Below the pieces are notes generated by a model, which was not told the origin of the DNA, made no database searches, and saw only the letters and a program-made list of their open reading frames with translations. The position numbers and the translations under genes were made by a program. 42,626 nucleotides of DNA from Phoronis australis. Its lineage: Eukaryota > Phoronida > Phoronidae. The stretch covers positions 126,001 through 168,626 of the forward strand of contig NMRA01000681.1 in assembly GCA_002633005.1 (NCBI GenBank). Reading direction: 5' to 3'. Positions within the stretch are counted from its first letter, which is position 1. Each line of letters starts with the position of its first letter. Shown here piece after piece: positions 34,200-42,626 of this stretch.

Positions 34200-34442
34200 C
34201 GGAGAAGCAAGGGAGATAATGTCCATGGGATACTTCAGGTGAAAATGTGAAAGAATTTTCATCTTCAAGAGTAGTTATTTATTGTGCCAGTATTGAGTAA
34301 TTTTTGTTGTAGAAATATGTTGATTAATATTGTTTTAACCTTCTTTTTAATTTCGTTAGCACAACTGTGACGTCATCTTGTGTTATAGTGTTATTATTTA
34401 CAAACAAGGATGTGACCTGCAATAGCGTGTGTATTGAATGTA

Positions 34443-34448
34443 AATAAA
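34443..34448 (+). terminator. Polyadenylation signal of Usp gene 2
   Basis: AATAAA 244 bases after the stop, followed at once by a 28-bp tandem duplication. Confidence 0.65.
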
Positions 34449-34452
34449 CTTT

Positions 34453-34508
34453 TTATGAAGCCACTGTTCTCATCATGTTGTTATGAAGCCACTGTTCTCG
34501 TCATGTTG
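34453..34508 (+). repeat. 28-bp tandem duplication downstream of Usp gene 2
   Basis: Two copies of a unit starting TTATGAAGCCACTGTTCTC with one A/G difference, directly after the polyA signal. Confidence 0.9.
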
Positions 34509-34808
34509 TTTTGAAGTTCACAATCGTGCACTCTCACTAATCTGTGAGTACTAATTGAAGTACCAACAGCACAGTTCTAATGATGAAGACTATCGACGTC
34601 GTCATGGGACTGAAGTGCGTGACGTCATTGATCTTGTAAGTAGCTTTAATTAATGGGTGATTGTCAGTAACTTTAAAAACATCTGATTTCGTTTCACGAG
34701 ACTATATTTGTCATTCAAATTTATTTAGAATATGAAATATGTATTATTGTGTTTCCGTTTAGTATTTTACAGGTAGTTAGGGTATGGCCTTGAGTTATTT
34801 CTCATCAA

Positions 34809-35054
34809 CTAACACCTTCTCATTTGAAATGAGCTTTTCTCAAATAAATGAGCTTCGAAAACTGGACTTAAATTGAATACTTAATAAGGTATTGCCCAGA
34901 CAATACCACACTTGCAAATTCAGTAATCGGTCTATCCTATATATATATATAGGATAGACCACTCAAACGATTGACGTCGGTGTTATGTCATTTAAGTCCT
35001 TTTTTGAAGCTAATTTATTTGAGAAAAACTCATTTCAAATGAGAAGGTGTTAAC
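34809..35054. mobile_element. Foldback MITE with a perfect central palindrome
   Basis: The left arm CTAACACCTTCTCATTTGAA and the right arm (complement of the same, ending GAGAAGGTGTTAAC) pair for about 60 bases, including CTCAAATAAAT and GGACTTAAAT. The centre at 34929-34960 is a perfect 32-base palindrome. No coding capacity. Confidence 0.82.
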
Positions 35055-35475
35055 TACACTTTACAAATTTCAAAATGAAAAATTGTAATGTTGCTTTTTT
35101 GTTTCATTACAATTGATGAAAAAGTTCTATCTGACATTTTGCACCCATATAGCCTTATATGTAAAATATGCTTAACAATTCATCTTTCCACTTTGCTATG
35201 TGCTGATGTTTATGTAACACCTGTTGTTTGGTTAATCATTGCAATCGAATGCAATGAAGATTTCTATCTGATGGAATACAACTTACCTTTTGCTCTATTA
35301 TAAATTTCTGGTTGAAATATTTGTTCTTCAGTATTTTAGCAGAACATTGTCATAGGTTCTTTTGATGCTACAGTAAATCCTTTGTCCTCTCCCTTTGGCT
35401 TGCAGTGGTGAATGGTTTATGTAGCATGTAAAATGTCTTGACATACATTTCAAATGAAGAAATAGAAATGGCTAA

Positions 35476-35755
35476 TTAAAGGGATGCCAAACCCTGTTTT
35501 GTCCTATTAGCAGATACTAAAGCGAATTTTCCATCAAGCTCACTGAAACAAAATAATGGTCTGCAACCCTCGGCAACCCTCGAAAGTTCGGAGGAAAATG
35601 TGAAAACTCCTTCGTGGGTACCAAGGACCATAATATCCAGTTTGTCAGATGGAGTATGAGTTTTTATCTAATTCCTTGAAAGATTGACGCTAATGATGTA
35701 TTAGGTGACAGAACGAGGGTTGGTTGAACGTCAAAACAGGGTTTAATGGCCTTAA
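35476..35755. mobile_element. TTAA-flanked MITE, 280 bp
   Basis: The left end TTAAAGGGATGCCAAACCCT and the right end (complement TTTAAGGCCATTAAACCCTG) are imperfect inverted repeats continuing with TGTTTTG. TTAA occurs at both borders (35476-35479 and 35752-35755). Its termini resemble those of the two TTAA elements in gene 2. Confidence 0.75.
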
Positions 35756-37838
35756 ACAAATCTTAAACAGTGTTCTCTCGCATAGGAGGGGCGTGTGAAG
35801 TAAAATTTTCAACACCTATCTGTTGACCAGTCGCAATGGTGATAGTTTGTTTTAGAGGCAATTTAAATTCAAAATTTTTCAAAAGCCTGGCTTTGGGCCA
35901 ACATCATTATGAGAAAAAGAGCAAACTCTGCCCAGTGACAGAAGGCTGACTCAGCGCTACAAACGGTCATGAAATTCTGGTACCAGGCCCAGTTTTGGTC
36001 AGTATCTAACGACCTAGGTTCGTGAAAACTTAAAAATGCATTTCTCCAGCTATTAGCAGTTTAAAATAGAAACATGAATTAAGTCACATGGTTCATTAAA
36101 TAGGTCATAATATTCCTTATGGTGACAGGACTAATTTCCTTTTGCCAGTACGAACGTCGAAAAAATCAGCAACAAGAAATCGTTTCAGATTTTATTAGGG
36201 TTGGCCAAACCTAAAATTGTACGCATGGTCTGTGACTTGAGTTGCCGGCTCATTCGGCAACAATTCAAGATGGGATGGTAATGTTTTTCAACGCCAAAGT
36301 GCTTCGGTTGAAACTTTTAACATTGACAGCCAAACAGCGGTGAATTTCCCCAAAAAAGGGACGCGGAACCATTTTTGCTGATTTCGATTAAAATTGGTCC
36401 AGTCACATGCAACTGTACAATTAGTACTTCTTGGAGTGTACTTTTTCTAAAACACTGTATTTGTCGCAACGTTGAAACCTGCGCTTAGAGGTGTTCCTTG
36501 TTGTCCCACAGCTTTGATGAAATCGCCAAAAGCGTTATTCATACTTCCGGATTTAGTAGATTTTGTAATTAGTTTTGTAATTTGTTCTTAAGTTTTGAAG
36601 GGTAACAGAGCAACGAATTTGTTATAATCAAGATAGTCAACGGTTTACAGCGATTTTTTGGACTTTCCAAAGTAGATAATGTGAAACTATGTTTTTTTCA
36701 AAGATTGCATATTTCCAAATACGAGTTTTGAAGCAAAACATAAGCTAATTCTTTCAAATTCAGCTTTCGAGCCATGTTGAAACATGTTAATGAAACGAAT
36801 GTCGATCAGAAATGTGTCGTCACGCATTTTCCTTTTTCCGAAAACACTGGAGTACGTTTTGTGTTAATGTTCTATGCAGGTCAAGCCGAAGTGGCCTACG
36901 TCAAATTAACACAAATCAGTTGCAAGGAATCAACAAACTCCGCATCTGCTCCTCGGTGTTATCGTGTGTACGTAGGATAGGAACGATAACTTGCAGCAAA
37001 ACAGCGGTTACCACATCAAAACGTATACCGAAACAATGGTGACGCTGTTTGGGATTATAAAGAAAAACAAGAACAACTTTTCTGTACATATGCACCGGGA
37101 ACTTCTGATAGTTTAGCTTCGCCGTTTATTCGGCAGTTAAGCCCTACTCACAACGGTACAATGCTCATAGAATTTGGTCTCAAGTACGTTCGACGAAAGG
37201 AAAACCGGGAAAGGGCTTGCCTTGGTATGTCTCGCAGACTGCACGCAACTCGGCTCCCATGCACTTGATCGTGACGTCATAGAAAATACGCAAGGAAATT
37301 TGATCTAAAACCGTTGCACTGAAAAAGCCAAAAACTGCTCAATTGAGCTATGCTCTGTTTTTCATAAAGTCTTGCCTTGCTTCACTCGCTGATACTGTTC
37401 ATGTAGGAAAACCCTACAAATCAAAAAAAGAAAAAAACACTGAGGCTCTGAAAGTTGGCCCATGGACATGACGTAATTGCAAACCCTCTATACCAACGCA
37501 AATATTTAATGTTTTTTCGCTTTATTCACCACCGTTATTAGTCGCGCAAACGACGTTTTGGGGGCACGAGGGGCGAAGGCCATAAAGTACTGCATCAGAG
37601 CACCAGCAGTTGATCCGCAAACAATTTCTTTTGTGGTACACAGGCGGTCACGACCAAACGAGAAGAGGTTATCGCGACGCACAGTTGCGAAATTGTTGTT
37701 AGAGGACCTTTTACTTTTCTCTACCCCCCCCCTCCCTATGTATGGGCGGGACCTCAACTGTCGATAGAGGGAAACGTTCGCACCGGTCGCACCCCCTTAG
37801 CTACGCACATGGAAATTAGGACAAGACGCCCTGAAAGA
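35756..37838 (+). other. Intergenic stretch before Usp gene 3
   Basis: No supported gene. It holds one dispersed repeat (36165-36235). GC-richer sequence with a poly-C run and the terminus-like TTAGCTACGCAC (about 37500-37810) looks like another decayed MITE. Confidence 0.5.
36165..36235 (+). repeat. Dispersed repeat, copy 1
   Basis: TTTATTAGGGTTGGCCAAAC, TAAAAT and GTACGCATG...GTGACTTGAGTTGCC recur in order, diverged, at about 41337-41425 in intron 3 of gene 3. Family unknown. Confidence 0.6.
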
Positions 37839-37846
37839 TATAAATT
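37839..37846 (+). promoter_or_regulatory. TATA-like box upstream of Usp gene 3
   Basis: TATAAATT 106 bases before the chosen start codon. A start site about 30 bases further on would give a 5' UTR of about 75 bases. Position and sequence only. Confidence 0.35.
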
Positions 37847-37944
37847 GATTTGACCTCACTGGTATATTAACGACGTGATTCGCATAACGTATGTGCAGTC
37901 ACATCGAGTTTGGTTGTGACAGCTTCGTTATTTTGATACTCAAA

Positions 37945-38032
37945 ATGTGTGAGGAACAGGCAGACGGAGCTAAGAAATTGATGGTTATGATAAGCGTGGA
38001 TGGGTCTGAGAACGCTGCCACAGCATTTGAAT
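37945..38032 (+). CDS. Usp gene 3 exon 1
   Basis: 29 codons plus one base from the ATG at 37945 to donor GTAAGAG. It encodes MCEEQADGAK then LMVMISVDGSE. Confidence 0.85.
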
Positions 38033-41000
38033 GTAAGAGAACATCGATACGTGTGTTAAATCGGCTGCATTTTCGTATTGAACTTGACCTCCAACCACAT
38101 GTTGGGTTGTTTACGATTCGTGAATGACGGTGGAAGACGTGGAAGTTATCGATCCATTGTTAAGTCGCAATTATACTGCTTTAACCTCCCCCTACGATCC
38201 CTGAATGACGGTGGAAGAGACTTGGAAGTTGGCGTTCCACTGTTAAGTCGAAATTATACTGTTGTGTAGTTTCCTTTAAGCCCCNTTATTTGCAGCATAG
38301 AAGAGACGAATCTTGGTGGTGCCTATGAGGTGCCAAATTGGCGACGACTGGGGCATTGTTGACCGAGAGTGAAAGTGATGGTGATCTGGGGACGGAAGCG
38401 ACGGGGTGTGACGACAAATGGTTGAAAGTATTGGCGAAAGCGTCGGACTAGAGTTTGAAAAAGCTGAATACACCTGTGCATCCCCATTCCCGTTAATTTT
38501 TGCCTCGCTTAGGTTCCTCACCAGAAGACACACAGTTGCGCTGGACTTTAGAAGGTGGTATCACTTGTCGTTGATTGGTTGTTATTCCAGGCGCAAATTG
38601 GGGCTTGATTCAAGTTTAGTTCCAAGTTCATAGCATAACGTTTTATTAACGTAAACTGCGAGACTTGTGATATGGGTAGAACAGTGTTCTTAGCAGTTCT
38701 TGCAGCAATCATTGGAAACTTGGTACGGAGATATATCTGGACTTTTAAATCTTTTCAAACATTCTAAATGACTATATTAAGAAAGGTTGCTCTCATTGTC
38801 TAATATCTACAAGTATTTTAATTCATAATGTAGAAAAAACATGAACAGCCTATTAAAATCACGGCGTTTCACGCCGCCTGTGAACACCACATGGTCTATT
38901 CTATGTTTGTCCGCTTCTGCAGGGTATGCTGATAATATTCATCAAGATGGATATGAAATCATTGTGTTCAGTGCAGCCGAATCCCCCAACAGAACCCACA
39001 CAATGGGTTTTGGAGGTAACTTTTATGACGTATTTTGTAATTATTATTAGCACCAACAACTTGGTACATGTTTCAGCCGCTGTATTATGACCAAAGATAC
39101 TTGCCGAACATTATTCTCTGCCAAAACCAAAAAGCTATTAAAGTGATTCTTTTATTTGATTTTCGGTTTAATCTTGAGTTCAGTTCACCAGTGACTGGTC
39201 GAAATGCATCTACATGTACATTGTTCACTTGTCCTGAGGCAAGTTGCCAGTCTAAAAGGGCAAGTGCAGACGAAGAGCCTCGAATGAAAATTATGTCAGC
39301 TCACGAACCATGACTGCGGCAAAATAAACCGGCTCAATAGCTATAGTTCACTTGAGGACGACAGCTCCGTATTCGCCTAAACATCTGTGTACTCGTCCTA
39401 AAAGTTTGTGTATTGAACCCCGGCGCAGTAATCCAGTTACGTAATGCTGGGCAACACTGCGTAATCGCATTAGCGTCTAGACGGCTGATTACGGCTCGTG
39501 ACATAATAGTACAAGCTGAAAACCACTTCTTGTGAAATGGTGTGGGCAGATTACCTGACCTGACGTATCAACTAGACCCAAACCAAGGTGACCCATGAAT
39601 GCTCACAATCACAAAAGCCACATGGCGTGTACAACCAAACCGAACAGGAAGTGTATACAGTGAATGTGTACACAGACCTTGGTTTATGTCCAAAACGTTC
39701 AAAATTTGTTTAACGGAGAAATTACCACATGCAACATTTAGGCCCACAAGTCTATAATCGAAACGATTATTTGCAAGTTTAAAATAATCGATTCATTTTA
39801 GCGTAAGAACAAGCGCTGAAATTCGCTCAAATACAACAAAATCCCATAAATAGGCCCATAACTATTTGATCGATTTTGTGTGTGTCCCTTGTTCAGGTGC
39901 ATGATTGAATCTTTACATTTAAAAAATTATTCATGGTATTCACAAATACAAGTATATCGTAGGCCTCCGCATTAATAGGTTTACAAATTAGTTAAAATAA
40001 CAAGAAACCGATAGAGCTCCACCAGGTAGCATTCGGGAACATGCCTGCCGAAAAATCCCCGTTTGCAAGCGTTGGTTTGAGGCAAATAAGTTGAAGGTGT
40101 TGGCATTATTTCATCAATTTCTCGATGTTTTGTCCTTTGAAGCACACATAAATAATTGGTGACTAGTCAATAAAGGCTGTTAAGACATCTCTTTAAGTGT
40201 TTACACTGCCACTAAGTGAACTCTAAGTGTTTACACTGCCACTAAGTGAGCTCTAAGTGGCTGGTGCATGTTTCAGGTCACTTGCAGGGCATCCAGATTT
40301 TGAGAACCAATTTGATGAACGTTATGTAGCGGTAACATATTTCTCAAAATGCGGTACCTCTGCAAATACCTCCCCTCACAAAAATCCCTTGTGCTTTGAA
40401 TATTTCGCGCCTTCATTCACTTCATACATTTATAAAATTTAAATTATAACGAATATTAATAGTTACTAATTTGCTTCTAAATGGTCAAACATTTTTTTTT
40501 ACCTTGTTTTTATCTATTGTAAAATTTGGTCATTATAAGTTCTGGCTAGTTGTTTCTCTGCTTGTTACATTTTCAAGAGTTTTGAATTTTAACATTAATT
40601 ATGTTACCTATTGACACTGAAACACTATAATATTATAAGCTTGCTTTTAGGTTTTCCTCAACTATTTCGCATGAGGAGAAATGCGACATAATTGTGACAC
40701 AGACACAATTTCACAAACAAGTATGAGGCTAAATGGTTAGCATTTTGGTAGTCAGAACATTTTCGCAAACTTGCAACTTTATTTACAAGACGTTTCATAT
40801 GCTTCAAGTTTGAATTCTCGGTGTTCATGATTGCATTCTATTTCAGCATCGTTTGCTTTCCCAGAACAAGAGTGGCAAAGAATTACGCAAGAACACATCG
40901 AAAATCTAAAGGAACTCCAACGTAGCTATGAGTCGAAGCTTAAAAGTCGTAAAGTAAGTACATGTTTTTTCAACAGTAATTACCCTCGTTAAAGGATGGA

Positions 41001-42119
41001 AGTGGGGTTTATTGCAAGGCTTTTGAGTGACTACATGCGAGAGTACAGGACTGTTCGTCTTCGGAGCGTGTTCGACAAATGGCCATATTATTATTTATCA
41101 AGAAAGTTGAGTCAAGCTATGGCAAAACTTATCACAACTCATATAATGTTTAAGGTACTCACCATTCATAATAGCGAACTATCGAAATACATATCGGATT
41201 GAAGCTGCAGTTCGCCCTGTTTAGCTGACTGAAGAACGAAGATCGAATTAGGCCTTTTGCTCTCATAAAATTCTAACCACGATAGGATTATATATTTGTT
41301 ACCAACAAGAACATCAAAACGATCTGACTCGAGAAACGGATTCAGAGTTTATTGGAGTTGACCAACCCTAAAATGGCGAATTGGAAAATCGGCATGTACG
41401 CATTTCATGTGACTTGAATTGCCAATTAAAGAGAATCCTATCACAATGAGGAATATCATGTGACGTATTTTATGACAGTAAAAAGGCCTCGCTTAACAGG
41501 ACGAAATGCATCTTTAAGAGACTGAAAATTTATGTTCTTCATTTATTAGCAAACTTGTTGCTTTTATTTCAGTTCTTATTTCACGTAAGAGTTGCATTTG
41601 GGCAGAACGATGTACTAAAGACGATACAATGTTTTTGTATTCTTGAAGTCTACAGGGATATGTCGCTCAATTTTCCTTTTAGTCTAGTCGTTGAAGGGCT
41701 AGTTTTGCATTTTTGATAGGGGAATTTTCAACGCATAGCCGTACATGCGCGTTTCCATGGGAATTTTATCGTTGTTTTGGTATTTCAGAGAATACAGTTA
41801 GGCCCTATGATGTTATCAATTTGTACGTGTATGTAGACATTTTTGCCCATTTATGCCATCGCTTGAAATTGTCCGCAACAATTTTTGTTATTAATTTCAG
41901 ATGCGTGGTAAAGTGGTCATTTACCGGGCGGACTCCAGTGGGCAGGCAATATGCGATTACGCCAAGAAGCACGGAATAGGAATGATCGTGATGGGAAGTC
42001 GCGGCCTAGGGGCAATACGTCGCACCATGTTAGGCAGTATAAGTGATTATGTACTGCATCACGCGCACATTCCAATACTAGTGATTCCTCCTACTGACCG
42101 GATGAACAACAAGTGTTGA
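37945..42119 (+). CDS. Universal stress protein gene 3 (four exons, 168 aa)
   Basis: Exons 37945-38032, 38923-39015, 40847-40953 and 41901-42119, with phases 1, 1, 0 as in its paralogues. It has the shortest N-terminal tail: strand 1 begins near residue 12 with VMISVDGSE (D19). Next come WYADNIH and IIVFSAAESP (42-51), a helix segment opening SFAFPEQEW (62-70), RGKVVIYR, and the motif GSRGLGAIRRTMLGS (128-142), then DYVLHHAHIPILVIPP and a C-terminal Cys. I chose the ATG at 37945 because it has A at -3. An in-frame ATG at 37891 would add 18 residues but has C at -3 and lies close to a TATA-like box. Third of the tandem set, expected to bind ATP. Confidence 0.92.
38121..38275 (+). repeat. 81-bp imperfect tandem duplication in Usp gene 3 intron 1
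   Basis: TGAATGACGGTGGAAGA recurs at 38121 and 38202, followed in both by GGAAGTT...TTAAGTCG...AATTATACTG. It ends about ten bases before the single N at 38285. Confidence 0.85.
38923..39015 (+). CDS. Usp gene 3 exon 2
   Basis: 93 nt, acceptor TCTGCAG, donor G|GTAACTT. It encodes YADNIHQDGY and IIVFSAAESP, ending MGFG. Confidence 0.9.
40194..40259 (+). repeat. 30-bp tandem repeat in Usp gene 3 intron 2
   Basis: Two full copies of TAAGTGTTTACACTGCCACT plus a ten-base tail (one A/G difference) and a partial third copy. Confidence 0.9.
40847..40953 (+). CDS. Usp gene 3 exon 3
   Basis: 107 nt, acceptor CTATTTCAG, donor AAA|GTAAGTA. It encodes ASFAFPEQEW and a charged helix to KLKSRK. Same length and phase as gene 2 exon 3. 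Confidence 0.9.
41337..41425 (+). repeat. Dispersed repeat, copy 2
   Basis: Diverged match to 36165-36235, within intron 3 of gene 3: TTTATTGGAGTTGACCAACC, TAAAAT, GTACGCAT and GTGACTTGAATTGCC in the same order. Confidence 0.6.
41901..42119 (+). CDS. Usp gene 3 exon 4 (ATP-binding motif and stop)
   Basis: 73 codons including TGA, acceptor TTAATTTCAG, phase 0. It starts MRGKVVIYR and carries GSRGLGAIRRTMLGS and YVLHHAHIPILVI. Confidence 0.93.
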   Translation: MRGKVVIYRADSSGQAICDYAKKHGIGMIVMGSRGLGAIRRTMLGSISDYVLHHAHIPILVIPPTDRMNNKC

Positions 42120-42626
42120 CCATCAAACCTAGAGTAGATTGCTTAGTTGTCGCTTACAGTAACAGAGTCACTGCACGGTGTAACACGAAATGATTGATGT
42201 CGTAAGCGCTACACATTTATAGATTATCGATTTCTGCAACTCGTCTAGGGCCCGTTTTATCAAAGGTCGTTTGCCTAGTCGTAGCTAAGAAGTCACGTTC
42301 AAGTGGTCGCCAGTGATTTCTGGGCTCAATAAGAACTGGTAGTTGCATATTGTTTCAGACCAGGTTCATGAAGTGGCTGCTTGTCCACAGATTAGTTTCA
42401 GATGTCGAATCATGGGCTCCAGGGGAATTCCAGGCGTTTTTCAACCAATTTCAATTATTGTAAACGATAAGTATATGATGATGACGTTGATTTGGAAGTG
42501 GAAATGTGCCTGTGAAGAATATTGGTTACGATCATCTAAGCCACGACTAGACCTATACCTTTTGATGAAATGAACCCCTGTTCTGTTGTAACCAGAATTT
42601 CCACAAACAACCGCCCCCCCCCCCCC
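42120..42626 (+). other. 3' flank of Usp gene 3
   Basis: No AATAAA is seen before the window ends; the nearest variant is AATAAG at 42328. The last 14 bases are all C, which may mark a contig or low-quality end. Confidence 0.6.

Noticed and set aside
37891-37944. Upstream in-frame ATG extending Usp gene 3 by 18 residues
   Set aside because: Poor start context (C at -3) and the added residues are hydrophobic and unlike the tails of genes 1 and 2. Kept as an alternative only.
1-42626. CRISPR arrays, operons or bacterial-style gene clusters
   Set aside because: The short tandem repeats lack regular spacers, genes are intron-split and widely spaced, and polyA signals are eukaryotic.

Overview
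This is a window of an animal nuclear genome. It has spliced genes with GT-AG introns, AATAAA polyadenylation signals, dense short inverted-repeat transposons, runs of N, and low coding density. The only complete genes I can support are three universal stress protein (UspA-domain) genes in tandem on the + strand. Animal genomes that carry Usp genes are mostly invertebrate (cnidarians, lophotrochozoans and some others). The many near-identical duplicated blocks at N joins suggest a very heterozygous wild species. I cannot name the phylum from the sequence.

Layout. 1-6478: mostly non-coding, with one hAT-like MITE (1132-1494), a minus-strand first exon of a MADF/Myb-SANT-like gene (2001-2127), a GC-rich repeat broken by a gap, and a second MITE (4107-4267). 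6479-16709: Usp gene 1 (178 aa, four exons), with a polyA signal at 17234. 17240-24134: intergenic, dominated by a 2.16 kb block present twice on either side of a 454-base gap. 24135-34199: Usp gene 2 (202 aa, or 208 aa with a candidate 18-nt microexon). Its second intron carries a 1.2 kb foldback element and a TTAA-flanked element with a degraded THAP zinc finger, and its third exon is present twice. 34200-37944: intergenic, with two more foldback elements. 37945-42119: Usp gene 3 (168 aa, four exons). 42120-42626: 3' flank ending in a poly-C run.

The three Usp genes share the same three intron positions and phases (1, 1, 0), a second exon of exactly 93 nt, and a last exon carrying the G-2X-G-9X-G(S) ATP-binding motif followed by Y-V-L-H-H-x-H. 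They are therefore tandem paralogues. Usp domains form homodimers, and this motif class binds ATP. In animals the family is linked to stress responses, but the exact role of these three cannot be read from sequence.

The points most worth following are: the duplicated, mutually exclusive exon 3 of gene 2 (or the assembly fault that mimics it); the candidate microexon in gene 2; and the TTAA element with a THAP relic, which points to the Kolobok superfamily. Several duplications end exactly at N characters and are probably unmerged haplotypes.
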